DNA from: JBMOGA01 sp049318625
Lineage (GTDB): Bacteria > Pseudomonadota > Alphaproteobacteria > Rhizobiales > Hyphomicrobiaceae
Direction: 5' to 3'
NCBI GenBank assembly: GCA_049318625.1
Contig: JBMOGA010000002.1
Span: forward strand, 1 to 64,000
Length of the DNA stretch: 64,000 nucleotides
Within the stretch, counting starts at the first letter, position 1. The number at the start of each line of letters is the position of its first letter. Positions 7,490 through 17,751 of this stretch are shown in pieces. The position numbers were made by a program, and so were the translations under genes. The notes below the pieces were generated by a model, which was not told the DNA's origin, did no database searches, and saw only the letters and a list, made by a program, of their open reading frames with translations.

Positions 7490-8488
7490 TCAGAACATGC
7501 CCGGGAACACGCGATCCGGCGGGCTGTGGCCGTCCAGGAAGGTCTTGATGTTGATGATGACCTTCTCGCCCATGTCGACACGGCCCTCGACCGTGGCCGA
7601 ACTCATGTGCGGCAGAGCCACCACGCGGTCCGATGCCAGCAGCTTGGGATTGACCGCCGGCTCGTGCTCGAACACGTCGAGACCCGCCCCGGCGATGGCG
7701 CCGGCCTCGATCAGTCGCGCCAGCTCGTTCTCGTCGATCACTTCGCCCCGCGCGGTGTTGACGATGTAGGCGCTCGGCTTGAGCAGCTTCAGGCGGCGCG
7801 CCGAAAGAAGATGGTAGGTCGCCGGCGTGTGCGGGCAGTTGACCGAGACGATGTCCATGCGTGCCAGCATCTGGTCCAGGCTGTCCCAGTACGTCGCCTC
7901 GAGCTCCTGCTCGACCTCCTCGGCCGCGCGGCGCCGGTTGTGATAGTGGATCTGCAGGCCGAACGCGCGGGCCCGCCGTGCCACCGCCTGGCCGATCCGG
8001 CCCATGCCGATGATCCCGAGGCGCTTGCCCCAGATCCGGTGGCCGAGCATCCAGGTCGGTGACCACCCGGACCACTGATTTCGCGGGTCCTTCAGGAACG
8101 TCGCACCCTCGGCGAGACGGCGCGGCACTGCCAGGATCAGCGCCATCGTCATGTCGGCGGTATCGTCGGTCAGCACACCCGGCGTGTTGGTCACGGTGAT
8201 GCCGCGGTTGCGGGCGGTGTCGAGGTCGACGTTGTCGACGCCGGTGCCGAAATTCGAGATCAGCTTGAGCTGCGGACCGGCCTGCGCCAGGACGGCGCGG
8301 TCGATGCGGTCGGTGACGGTCGGCACCAGCACGTCGGCCACGCGAACAGCTTCGACGAGTTGGGCCTGCGTCATCGGCCGGTCGTCGGTGTTGAGGCGGG
8401 CGTCGAAAAGCTCGCGCAGCCGCGTTTCGACGGTATCCGGCAGTCGGCGGGTGACGATCACCAGTGGTTTTTTGGACGTATGGGGCAT
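7490..8488 (-). CDS. 2-hydroxyacid dehydrogenase (glyoxylate/hydroxypyruvate reductase type)
   Basis: 332 residues, full length for the D-isomer-specific family. The NAD(P) Rossmann motif is G-M-G-R-I-G-Q (161-167). The catalytic arginine is in N-T-A-R-G-E (R247), the glutamate in F-E-H-E-P (E276) and the histidine in L-P-H-M-S-S-A-T (H294). It closely resembles the GyaR/GhrB group that reduces glyoxylate and hydroxypyruvate with NAD(P)H. Cytosolic. It is convergent with the PilZ gene and divergent from the SH3 protein, so it is probably a single-gene unit. Confidence 0.9.
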   Translation of the reverse strand: MPHTSKKPLVIVTRRLPDTVETRLRELFDARLNTDDRPMTQAQLVEAVRVADVLVPTVTDRIDRAVLAQAGPQLKLISNFGTGVDNVDLDTARNRGITVTNTPGVLTDDTADMTMALILAVPRRLAEGATFLKDPRNQWSGWSPTWMLGHRIWGKRLGIIGMGRIGQAVARRARAFGLQIHYHNRRRAAEEVEQELEATYWDSLDQMLARMDIVSVNCPHTPATYHLLSARRLKLLKPSAYIVNTARGEVIDENELARLIEAGAIAGAGLDVFEHEPAVNPKLLASDRVVALPHMSSATVEGRVDMGEKVIINIKTFLDGHSPPDRVFPGMF

Positions 8489-8646
8489 CAGTTGCTCATG
8501 TCCCTGTCAGGGCGCATCGTGCAGTCGCGCATGATTGTGATCTGGAGATCACTACCAGATGCCTCGCCCCTGACAAAGTAGCCGATAGCATGCGACCCTG
8601 CGGTTGGCTCTTGATCGGCACCGCCAAATCGGTGGATTCGAACACG

Positions 8647-9192
8647 ATGGGTCCTCAGCTGGTTCGTTGGTTCCTGATGGCGGCGGGCGTCGTGGCGGCA
8701 TGCGTGATGCCGCACGACGGCGTGCGCGCGCAATCGACCAAGGGCGACGCGACCGGGCTCACGGTGCCGCGGTTCGTCTCTCTGAAGTCCGATCGCGTGA
8801 ATATGCGTTCCGGCCCCGGCACCGAGTACCCGACCTTGTGGGTCTACCGGCGGGTCGGACTGCCCGTCGAGGTGATCCGCGAGGTCGAAGGCTGGCGTCA
8901 GATCCGGGACTCGGAGGGCTCGACCGGGTGGGTCACGCAGACCCTGTTGTCCGGTCGCCGCACTGCCATCGTATTGCCGTGGGAAATCAAGCCGGGTCAG
9001 GCCCTTCCCACCGCCGCGCTCCGCGTCGATGACAGCGAGTCGGCCGAGGCGGTGGCCCAACTCGAGGCCGGCGTGCTCGCCTACGTCACCGGATGCGATG
9101 GCCGATGGTGCCGGATCTCGGTCGGTGACCTGCGCGGCTACATCAATCAGGCACGCCTGTGGGGCGTCTATCCCAACGAGACCGTGAAATGA
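8647..9192 (+). CDS. Secreted SH3-domain protein
   Basis: 181 residues from the ATG at 8647, which gives a clean signal peptide (hydrophobic W-F-L-M-A-A-G-V-V-A-A-C-V, cleavage after V-R-A). An in-frame ATG at 8590 is an alternative. The mature part holds two bacterial SH3 (SH3b/SH3_4) repeats: V-N-M-R-S-G-P-G-T-E-Y-P with W-R-Q-I-R...G-W-V (about 40-100), and a second with C-D-G-R-W-C-R-I-S...G-Y-I (about 130-175). Such periplasmic proteins usually bind peptidoglycan; no catalytic domain is attached. Confidence 0.82.
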   Translation: MGPQLVRWFLMAAGVVAACVMPHDGVRAQSTKGDATGLTVPRFVSLKSDRVNMRSGPGTEYPTLWVYRRVGLPVEVIREVEGWRQIRDSEGSTGWVTQTLLSGRRTAIVLPWEIKPGQALPTAALRVDDSESAEAVAQLEAGVLAYVTGCDGRWCRISVGDLRGYINQARLWGVYPNETVK

Positions 9193-9201
9193 GCCGGCGG
9201 T

Positions 9202-9627
9202 TCAAGTCTTCGGGACGAGGCGGACCACCACGTCGATGTGGCTGATGCGCATGCCTTCGGGCGGCTCCGGCAGTCCGTCGACGCGGATCGAATCACTGGG
9301 GATATCGACCAGCTGCCCGTCGCGCTCGACGAAGAAATGATTGTGGTTCGACGTGTTGGTGTCGAACACCGAGCGGGCCCCCTCGATCGCCAGCTCCCGC
9401 AGCAGCCCGGCCCGCTTGAATTGATGGAGCGTGTTGTAGACGGTGGCGAGGGAGACCCGCTGCCCGGCCGCCACCGCTTCGGCGTGCAGGATCTCGGCCG
9501 TCACGTGGCGGTCGCCCGAGGCGAACAGCAGCTCGGCCAACGACCGGCGCTGACGGGTCGGCCGCAGGCCGGACCGCCGCAGCAATTGGCCGATCTCGAG
9601 TTGAACCGTCATGTGGCCCGACGCCAT
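9202..9627 (-). CDS. irr: Irr, iron-response regulator of the Fur superfamily
   Basis: 141 residues. The start at 9627 is preferred because AGGACGA precedes it and because the predicted promoter places the transcript start near 9676, ruling out longer starts; 9612 is possible. The Fur fold is clear: R-P-T-R-Q-R-R-S-L-A-E-L-L-F and S-L-A-T-V-Y-N-T-L-H-Q-F form the winged HTH, then a dimerisation domain with S-N-H-N-H-F-F, where other Irr proteins have an HHH heme site. There is no cysteine, so the N-terminal GCPWHD heme motif of Bradyrhizobium Irr is absent. Irr represses or activates genes through ICE boxes under iron limitation. It is divergent from fabA, a conserved rhizobial arrangement. 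Confidence 0.9.
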   Translation of the reverse strand: MASGHMTVQLEIGQLLRRSGLRPTRQRRSLAELLFASGDRHVTAEILHAEAVAAGQRVSLATVYNTLHQFKRAGLLRELAIEGARSVFDTNTSNHNHFFVERDGQLVDIPSDSIRVDGLPEPPEGMRISHIDVVVRLVPKT

Positions 9628-9682
9628 TCGTCCTGCCTCGATCCCGTGTTGCCGCGCTGGTGACTGTGCAACATCAACTTCC

Positions 9683-9711
9683 ATTATAGGAAGCGTCGCC
9701 TGACCCCGCAA
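9683..9711 (-). promoter_or_regulatory. Sigma-70-type promoter of irr with an inverted repeat over the -10
   Basis: On the minus strand TTGCGG (9711-9706) is followed 17 bases later by a perfect TATAAT (9688-9683). The -10 is the centre of an inverted repeat, CTTCC-ATTATA-GGAAG (9678-9693), a possible repressor site. Transcription would begin near 9676, leaving about 50 bases of leader before the irr start. Confidence 0.65.
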
Positions 9712-9842
9712 CCCGGCCACTGGGGGCGGCCCGGATGGCCACCGACAACCTTTCTGCCCCCCACCGATTGTGCTACGAGACCCCTTCATTGCATGACGGG
9801 TTTTTGACAACCGGACGAATGCGGGGGACGAGCGGCGAAATC

Positions 9843-10385
9843 ATGGGCGATCGGCGCGCGAGTTTTGAATACGAGGACCTGCTGGCCTGCGGGCGAGGCG
9901 AGATGTTCGGACCGGGGAACGCGCAGCTGCCGCTGCCGCCGATGCTGATGTTCGACCGCATCTCCCACATCGCCGAGGATGGGGGCGCCCACGGCAAGGG
10001 CCAGATCGTGGCCGAGTTCGACGTCGCCGGAAACCCGCAGTGCGAATGGTTTTTCGCCTGTCATTTCAAGGGCGATCCGGTCATGCCGGGGTGCCTGGGT
10101 CTCGATGCGCTGTGGCAACTGACCGGGTTCTTCCTCGGCTGGCTCGGCGCGCCGGGCCGCGGTCGCGCACTCGGCGTCGGTGAGGTCAAATTCACCGGCA
10201 TGGTTGTGCCGACCGTCAAAAAACTGGTGTATGAGGTCGATCTCAAGCGCGTCATCCTGCGCAAGCTCAAGCTCGGCATTGCCGACGGTTTGCTGAAGGC
10301 TGACGGCGAGGTGATCTACACGGCGACCGACCTTCGGGTCGGCCTGTTCGAGACGGGTCAGGCGCCATCAGCTGCGGCAGGCTGA
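9843..10385 (+). CDS. fabA: FabA, 3-hydroxydecanoyl-ACP dehydratase/isomerase
   Basis: 180 residues from the ATG at 9843, aligning with the usual FabA N-terminus (F-E-Y-E-D-L-L-A-C-G-R-G-E-M-F). The active-site histidine is in F-A-C-H-F-K-G-D-P-V-M-P-G (H74) and the partner aspartate in C-L-G-L-D-A-L-W-Q-L (D88). It dehydrates 3-hydroxydecanoyl-ACP and isomerises trans-2 to cis-3-decenoyl-ACP, the branch point of anaerobic unsaturated fatty acid synthesis. It is first of fabA-fabB-fabI. Confidence 0.95.
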   Translation: MGDRRASFEYEDLLACGRGEMFGPGNAQLPLPPMLMFDRISHIAEDGGAHGKGQIVAEFDVAGNPQCEWFFACHFKGDPVMPGCLGLDALWQLTGFFLGWLGAPGRGRALGVGEVKFTGMVVPTVKKLVYEVDLKRVILRKLKLGIADGLLKADGEVIYTATDLRVGLFETGQAPSAAAG

Positions 10386-10457
10386 TCTGCGATGTGATCG
10401 ACACGCACCATCGCCCGGCGTAACGAAGGGCGAACACGAACCTGAGGGGCCTGCGCG

Positions 10458-11684
10458 ATGAGACGCGTCGTCGTGACCGGAATGGGCATCGTCTCCAGCA
10501 TCGGCAACAGCACCCAGGAGGTGCTGGCCTCTCTGCGCGAGGCGCGCTCCGGTATCTCCAAGGCCGAGCGCTATGCGGAGCTCGGCTTTCGCTGCCAGGT
10601 GCACGGCGCTCCCGTCCTCGATTGGGAGACGATGGTGCCGCGCAAGCCCAAGCGCTTCATGGAGCCGGGTGTCGGCTGGAACTACATCGCGATGGATCAG
10701 GCGATCCGCGATTCCGGCCTGTCCGAGGCCGAGGTGAAGCACGAGCGGACCGGCATCATCATGGGTTCGGGCGGCCCCTCCACCAGCGCCATCGTGCGCG
10801 CGGCCGTGACGGCGCAAGAGAAGGAGCCGAAGAAGGTCGGTCCGTTCGAAGTGCCGAAGGCCATGTGCTCCGGCCCCTCAGCCGTGCTCGCCACCACCTT
10901 CCAGATTCACGGCGTGAACTATTCGATCTCGTCCGCCTGCGCCACCTCGGCCCACTGCATCGGCAACGCCGCCGAACTCATCCAGTGGGGCAAGCAGGAC
11001 GTGATGTTCGCTGGCGGCTGCGAGGAGCTCGATTGGACCCTCTCGGTCCTCTTCGACGCTATGGGCGCCATGTCGTCGCGCTACAATGACAAGCCGGCCA
11101 CCGCGAGCCGCGCTTACGACAAGAACCGCGACGGCTTCGTGATCGCCGGCGGCGCTGGTGTGGTCGTGCTCGAGGAGTACGAGCGGGCCAAGGCGCGCGG
11201 CGCGAAGATTTACGGGGAGGTGGCCGGTTATGGTGCCACCTCGGACGGCTTCGACATGGTGGCGCCCTCGGGCGAGGGTGCGGCCCGGTGCATGCGCCAG
11301 GCGATGGCCGGCATGGACGGCAAGGGCGTCGGCCGTGTCGACTACGTCAACCCCCATGCCACGGCGACACCGATCGGCGACTTGCGCGAGATCGAGGCCC
11401 TGCGCGAGGTGTTCGGCAAGGACGTGCCGGCCATTTCCGCCACCAAGTCGCTGACCGGCCATTCACTCGGCGCCATCGGCGTTCAGGAGGCCATTTTCTC
11501 GCTGCTCATGATGAACAACCGCTTCATCTGCGAGAGCGCCAATATCGAGGAACTGGACCCCGCGTTCGAGGACATGCCGATCGTCCGGAAGCGCCGGGAC
11601 GACGCCGCTCTTAACTGTGTGATGTCGAACAGCTTCGGCTTCGGTGGGACAAATGCCACACTGGTGTTCCGCCGCGTGGACTGA
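10458..11684 (+). CDS. fabB: FabB, 3-oxoacyl-ACP synthase I
   Basis: 408 residues, full length. The thiolase-fold Cys-His-His triad is seen: cysteine in I-S-S-A-C-A-T-S-A-H-C (C161), histidines in N-P-H-A-T-A-T-P (about 300) and S-L-T-G-H-S-L-G-A (about 335). The G-F-G-G-T-N-A near the end is the conserved C-terminal glycine loop. With FabA it elongates the cis-3-decenoyl-ACP. It lies 72 bases after fabA; the pair is a hallmark of the FabA/FabB pathway. Confidence 0.95.
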   Translation: MRRVVVTGMGIVSSIGNSTQEVLASLREARSGISKAERYAELGFRCQVHGAPVLDWETMVPRKPKRFMEPGVGWNYIAMDQAIRDSGLSEAEVKHERTGIIMGSGGPSTSAIVRAAVTAQEKEPKKVGPFEVPKAMCSGPSAVLATTFQIHGVNYSISSACATSAHCIGNAAELIQWGKQDVMFAGGCEELDWTLSVLFDAMGAMSSRYNDKPATASRAYDKNRDGFVIAGGAGVVVLEEYERAKARGAKIYGEVAGYGATSDGFDMVAPSGEGAARCMRQAMAGMDGKGVGRVDYVNPHATATPIGDLREIEALREVFGKDVPAISATKSLTGHSLGAIGVQEAIFSLLMMNNRFICESANIEELDPAFEDMPIVRKRRDDAALNCVMSNSFGFGGTNATLVFRRVD

Positions 11685-11814
11685 CGGAGCTTTGCGTCCG
11701 TAGCCAGTCCGAGGCATCGGCGGCCCTACGGAGCCAAGCGTGCGACTGTTGAAGACTGGGGCTGGCTGGTTTCACGTCGTGAGCCAGCCGGCGGATGAAA
11801 GCGTGAGATCACCG

Positions 11815-12678
11815 ATGTCTGCAATCGATATCGCAAAACCGGGCCCGCTGATGGCTGGCAAGCGCGGCCTCGTCATGGGCGTCGCCAACGATCGCTCGAT
11901 CGCCTGGGGCATCGCGCGCGTCCTCGCCGGCCAGGGCGCCAAACTCGCCTTCTCCTATCAGGGGGACGCGTTCGGCCGCCGCGCCATTCCGCTCGCCAAG
12001 TCGGTGGACTCCGAGATCATCGTGCCCTGTGACGTGAGCGATCTCGCCAGCGTCGACAACGTATTCGCCGAGATCAAGAAGACCTGGGGCGGGCTCGATT
12101 TCGTCGTGCATGCATTGGCCTTCTCGGACCGCCGCGAGCTGGCCGGCCGCTACGCCGACACCACACGCGACAACTTCGTGAACACGATGATCATCTCGTG
12201 CTTCTCGTTCACCGAGATCGCCAAGCGCGCGGCCGAGTTGATGCCGAACGGCGGCTCGCTGCTGACCCTCAGTTTCGCCGGCGCCACGCGCTGGGTCCCG
12301 TCCTACAACGTCATGGGCGTCGCCAAGGCGGCGCTCGAGTCCTCGGTGCGCTATCTGGCGGCCGACTTCGGACCACAGGGCATTCGCGTCAACGCCCTGT
12401 CGGCCGGTCCCATGCGGACGCTGGCGGGTGCCGGCGTTTCGGATGCCCGCGTGATCTTCAACTATCAGCGCGACCATGCCCCGCTGCGCCGCACGCCGAC
12501 GCTGGACGAGGTCGGTGGCTCGGCGCTGTACCTGCTGTCGCCGATGTCGGGCGCGGTGACCGGCGAGGTGCACTTCGTCGACTGCGGCTACAGCACGACG
12601 GCGATGCCGAGCCTCGACGGCCTGAAGGTTCTCGAAGCCGACGCGGCTGCCGCGGGGCGTCCCGCCGGCTCGGAATAA
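11815..12678 (+). CDS. fabI: FabI, NADH-dependent enoyl-ACP reductase (active-site variant)
   Basis: 287 residues from the ATG at 11815. It has the FabI-type nucleotide motif G-V-A-N-D-R-S-I-A-W-G (22-32) and catalytic Y164-x6-K171 in S-Y-N-V-M-G-V-A-K. It reduces the enoyl-ACP in the last step of fatty acid elongation. Two positions differ from E. coli FabI: H-A-L-A-F has alanine (A102) where E. coli has Gly93, and L-T-L-S-F has phenylalanine (F154) where E. coli has Tyr146. The Gly93 position is a known triclosan/diazaborine resistance site in E. coli. The C-terminus is about 20 residues longer than usual. It lies 130 bases after fabB. Confidence 0.92.
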   Translation: MSAIDIAKPGPLMAGKRGLVMGVANDRSIAWGIARVLAGQGAKLAFSYQGDAFGRRAIPLAKSVDSEIIVPCDVSDLASVDNVFAEIKKTWGGLDFVVHALAFSDRRELAGRYADTTRDNFVNTMIISCFSFTEIAKRAAELMPNGGSLLTLSFAGATRWVPSYNVMGVAKAALESSVRYLAADFGPQGIRVNALSAGPMRTLAGAGVSDARVIFNYQRDHAPLRRTPTLDEVGGSALYLLSPMSGAVTGEVHFVDCGYSTTAMPSLDGLKVLEADAAAAGRPAGSE

Positions 12679-12717
12679 CGAGGGCGAAGTGGCGCATCAC
12701 GCCACGCCGCCGCGCCC

Positions 12718-13566
12718 ATGATCGGCGTGTTCGATTCTGGCATAGGCGGCCTGACCGTGCTGCGCGCGCTGGTCGGCCGTTTCCCGCGCCAGTCCTTCCT
12801 CTATCTGGCCGATCACGCCAATGCCCCCTACGGCAATCGTCCGGCGGCGGAGATCGTCGATCTCACGCGCGTCGGTGCGGAGCGCCTGTTCGCGGCCGGC
12901 TGCCGGCTGGTTCTGCTCGGTTGCAACACGGCGACCGCAGCAGTGGCCGCGCGCACGTTGCAGCGGGCGTGGCTGCCGGGCTCGGCCTGGCACGGCCACA
13001 ACATCCTCGGCATCGTCGCTCCCACCGTCGAGGCGGCCACGCAGACGCCCTGGGCGGTGACCACCCCGCAATACCCCCAGAAGTACAACACCGACCTGAT
13101 CGCGGTGTTCGGCACCACCCGCACCGTCGACTCGCACGTCTACGTGGAGGAGATCTCCAAGCGCTGCCCGAAGGTGCAGGTGATCCAGGAGGCCTGCGCC
13201 GACCTCGCCGGCGCCATCGAGGCCGATGCGCCGACGGCCGAACTCGACCGGCTGGTCGCGGGGGCCACGGGCCGTGTCCTCGCCGCGGCGGCGGGGACCC
13301 CGCCGCACCGCGCCATCCTCGGCTGCACCCACTTTCCCCTGGTCGAACCGCTGTTCCGGCGCCATCTGCCGGCGTCGACGCGGATCCTGTCCCAGCCGGA
13401 GATCGTCGCCAACAGCCTCGAGGACTACCTGGCCCGCAAGCCGCAGTACGCTGCCACCGGTATGGCGGCTGCCACGGTCACCCTGCTGACGACCGGTGAC
13501 CCGGCCCGCATCGCCCCCGTGGCGCGGCTGTTCTGGCCGCAGGCGCCGGCGTTCGCGCGCGCCTGA
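12718..13566 (+). CDS. murI: MurI, glutamate racemase
   Basis: 282 residues. Starts M-I-G-V-F-D-S-G-I-G-G-L, giving the Asp-Ser pair of the active site. The two catalytic cysteines are in L-G-C-N-T-A-T-A (C69) and L-G-C-T-H-F-P-L (C203). It converts L-glutamate to D-glutamate for peptidoglycan. It starts 39 bases after fabI and may be read from the same transcript. A segment rich in Thr/Tyr/Gln (about 110-125, P-Q-Y-P-Q-K-Y-N-T) is an insertion relative to shorter MurI proteins. Confidence 0.93.
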   Translation: MIGVFDSGIGGLTVLRALVGRFPRQSFLYLADHANAPYGNRPAAEIVDLTRVGAERLFAAGCRLVLLGCNTATAAVAARTLQRAWLPGSAWHGHNILGIVAPTVEAATQTPWAVTTPQYPQKYNTDLIAVFGTTRTVDSHVYVEEISKRCPKVQVIQEACADLAGAIEADAPTAELDRLVAGATGRVLAAAAGTPPHRAILGCTHFPLVEPLFRRHLPASTRILSQPEIVANSLEDYLARKPQYAATGMAAATVTLLTTGDPARIAPVARLFWPQAPAFARA

Positions 13567-13574
13567 ACGGTCCA

Positions 13575-13604
13575 TGCCCCGCGATCCCTGCGGATCACGG
13601 GGCA
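13575..13604. terminator. Hairpin between murI and a convergent small gene
   Basis: TGCCCCG-C-GATCC, loop CTGC, GGATC-A-CGGGGCA: a 13-position stem with one C/A mismatch, just after the murI stop and before the convergent small-gene stop. There is no strong T-run, but its place and stability suggest a bidirectional terminator. Confidence 0.5.
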
Positions 13605-13627
13605 GTACATCAGATCCGGCGCGGCCC

Positions 13628-13903
13628 TCAGTAGGGGCAGTGGAAGAATACGCCGCGCTTCCAGTAGCCGAACGCCCGCATCGATCGGCTGTAGTGGCAC
13701 GTCGGCGCGAATGAGACGTAACGAGAATAGTAGGGGTAGCCGTAGCTGTAGGCGTAGCTGTGACGGTAGATGTGCGGTGTCACGATCACGACGTGGCCGT
13801 GCTTCTTGTACACTTTGGCTTCTGCCGTCGCGACGGCGCCGCTCGCACCGAGCGCGACGGTCATTGCGGACATCGCCAGCATCGTCGTCTTGATCAGGTT
13901 CAT
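13628..13903 (-). CDS. Small secreted Tyr/His-rich protein, unknown function
   Basis: 91 residues from the ATG at 13903, which has GGAG 7 bases upstream. Residues 1-26 are a signal peptide (M-N-L-I-K-T-T-M-L-A-M-S-A-M..., cleavage near A-E-A). The mature protein is rich in Tyr, His and Ser (H-S-Y-A-Y-S-Y-G-Y-P-Y-Y) with two cysteines near the end. Small exported proteins of this composition are common and uncharacterised in Hyphomicrobiales. No pathway can be assigned. It lies between murI (convergent) and pnp (same strand). Confidence 0.7.
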   Translation of the reverse strand: MNLIKTTMLAMSAMTVALGASGAVATAEAKVYKKHGHVVIVTPHIYRHSYAYSYGYPYYSRYVSFAPTCHYSRSMRAFGYWKRGVFFHCPY

Positions 13904-14000
13904 GTCGTATCTCCACTGGAACGCACTGCCGCCATCTGCGGCATAGGGGGTGGAGCATGCGCGTGCGCCGGCCCGCGCGCTGTTCCGGCCGGCACACGGC

Positions 14001-14031
14001 AAAGAAAAAGGCCGGCGACACGCGCCGGCCT
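14001..14031 (-). terminator. Intrinsic terminator of the rpsO-pnp unit
   Basis: Perfect 9-bp arms AGGCCGGCG (14009-14017) and CGCCGGCCT (14023-14031) with a 5-base loop. Read on the minus strand the stem is followed by TTTTTCTTT, a classical U-tract, 31 bases beyond the pnp stop. Confidence 0.88.
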
Positions 14032-14061
14032 CTCGGTAGGTATGCCGTTGGCAGAGCGAAC

Positions 14062-16284
<2,223 letters not shown>

Positions 16285-16326
16285 GTCGTTTCTTTCTCTC
16301 GTCTCTCGGTCATCATCAATACGAAC

Positions 16327-16357
16327 GGCGCCGTTCCCCCCCATGGGGAGCGGCGCC
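16327..16357 (-). other. Stem-loop between rpsO and pnp
   Basis: GGCGCCG (16327-16333) and CGGCGCC (16351-16357) pair, and the stem extends inward through the C-run and GGGG around CCATGG. The predicted stem has about 13 pairs with one mismatch and no U-tract. In E. coli the rpsO-pnp gap holds an RNase III hairpin that starts Pnp autoregulation; a similar role here is an inference. Confidence 0.5.
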
Positions 16358-16415
16358 CGTGTGTCTCAGAAATTCAACGGTTGGCCGGACGGCCGGCCCG
16401 CCTGGGCAGCCGCCC

Positions 16416-16685
16416 TCAGCGGCGGATGCCGAGGCGTTCGATGATCTTCTGATAGCGCCCCTCGTCCTTCCGCTTCACGTAGTCGAGAAGCTGCCGGCGC
16501 TGGCTCACCATCTTGAGCAGGCCGCGGCGCGAGTGGTTGTCTTTCTTATGCATCTTGAAGTGGTCGGTCAGGGTGTTGATCCGTTCCGTCAGGATCGCGA
16601 CCTGCACTTCGGGGGAACCGGTGTCACCCGGCTTCGTGGCGTACTCGGTGATGAGCGTATGCTTACGCTCTGGCGTCAGCGACAT
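16416..16685 (-). CDS. rpsO: RpsO, 30S ribosomal protein S15
   Basis: 89 residues from the ATG at 16685, exactly the usual S15 length. Characteristic segments G-D-T-G-S-P-E-V-Q-V-A-I-L-T-E-R-I, H-K-K-D-N-H-S-R-R-G-L and the R-R-Q-L-L-D-Y motif that binds 16S rRNA are all present. It is followed by pnp, the classical pair; truB, normally before rpsO, is missing and a mutarotase lies there instead. Confidence 0.97.
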   Translation of the reverse strand: MSLTPERKHTLITEYATKPGDTGSPEVQVAILTERINTLTDHFKMHKKDNHSRRGLLKMVSQRRQLLDYVKRKDEGRYQKIIERLGIRR

Positions 16686-16796
16686 CGGTTTCTCCTGTTG
16701 TTCGGGAAAGCCCATTCGGGCTGATCGGCCACGGCCGGGATGTCGTCCAGCCGGGTCGGTTGAGCGCAGGGATGCAAGGGCACCGCGCGCGGCGCC

Positions 16797-16802
16797 GTTA
16801 TA
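16797..16802 (-). promoter_or_regulatory. Possible -10 element of rpsO
   Basis: TATAAC on the minus strand, 112 bases upstream of the rpsO start. No good -35 is visible at the expected distance, so it is a weak call. Confidence 0.3.
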
Positions 16803-16850
16803 CACCAGGCTCGGGCGATTGCGAGGGAAATTTGGCCGGTGACGGACCGC

Positions 16851-17741
16851 TCACCCGCGCCGAACGGTGATCTCGGCAACCATCGTGTGCCGGTCGCCGG
16901 GAGCGATCCGGACGGCCGCGTCCGCCGCATTGGCCGTCTCGACACAGACGTAACCGCGCCAGCTGTCGCCCGGAACGTCGGGCATGCGGGCCGCCCGCTC
17001 GGCGCCGGGGTTCCACACGACGGTGGCCCCGCTACCGTGCGACTGAACATCGATCACGCGGCCCAGACCAGGGTCCGCGATGCGCACCGGCCCGCCCGAC
17101 AGATAGATCCGGTCGACCTCGCCGGCAAAGGCGACGGCACCCGATTGCGACCTGCGGGCGAACGCCGCGACCTTGTCGAGATAGGTGACGCCGTCGAGCC
17201 CAGCGATCGCAACCTGCCGCACGTCCGCAACCGCGAAATAGGTGTGCAGCGCCTCGGTCAGCGTGACGGTCTCGGCCCCGCCGTTGTGCGTCGAGAGCGA
17301 GATCTTGAGCGTCCGCCCGACCTCGACCTCGAGGTGCGGCCGCAGTGGCAGAGCGGGGTTGGTCGCATCGGGCAGGGTGAAAACGAGCCGGGTCGTGCCG
17401 CCGCCCCCGGTCACCGTCACGGGGACCCAGTCGAGGGTGCGCACGAGGCCGTGGAACGGCTGCTGCGGATCGCTCGGGTGGTCCGCGAACCACGGCCAGC
17501 AGATGGGGACGCCGCCGCGCACGGCTTTCGCCGCATCGAGCCGGGCCATCGGCGACACCCACAGCAACGGCCCTTCGCCGGCCGGCGTCCAACCGAGAAC
17601 CTGGGCGCCCTTGAGCGCGATCCGCGCCGTGGCCGCGCTGTTGGCGACGTCGACGACCGGCCCGCCGAGGTCGGCGTTCCACGTGAATCGCACCTCGCCC
17701 GCGATGCCGAAATCCCGGTTGAGTGCGTCGAGATCGGTCAT
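16851..17741 (-). CDS. Aldose epimerase-like D-hexose-6-phosphate mutarotase
   Basis: 296 residues. Motifs of the YeaD/hexose-6-phosphate mutarotase branch of the aldose 1-epimerase family: L-W-V-S-P near 60, G-G-V-P-I-C-W-P-W-F (about 75-84), H-G-L-V-R-T-L-D-W (His about 98), E-A-L-H-T-Y-F with the second histidine (about 165), and V-W-N-P-G near 245. These enzymes interconvert alpha and beta anomers of glucose-6-phosphate. It lies upstream of rpsO on the same strand but separated by 165 bases. Confidence 0.85.
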   Translation of the reverse strand: MTDLDALNRDFGIAGEVRFTWNADLGGPVVDVANSAATARIALKGAQVLGWTPAGEGPLLWVSPMARLDAAKAVRGGVPICWPWFADHPSDPQQPFHGLVRTLDWVPVTVTGGGGTTRLVFTLPDATNPALPLRPHLEVEVGRTLKISLSTHNGGAETVTLTEALHTYFAVADVRQVAIAGLDGVTYLDKVAAFARRSQSGAVAFAGEVDRIYLSGGPVRIADPGLGRVIDVQSHGSGATVVWNPGAERAARMPDVPGDSWRGYVCVETANAADAAVRIAPGDRHTMVAEITVRRG

Positions 17742-17751
17742 CCGCTGGGCC

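Noticed and set aside
9804..9842. TTGACA as -35 of a fabA promoter
   Set aside because: No acceptable -10 lies 16-18 bases downstream, and it would put the start site at the fabA ATG.
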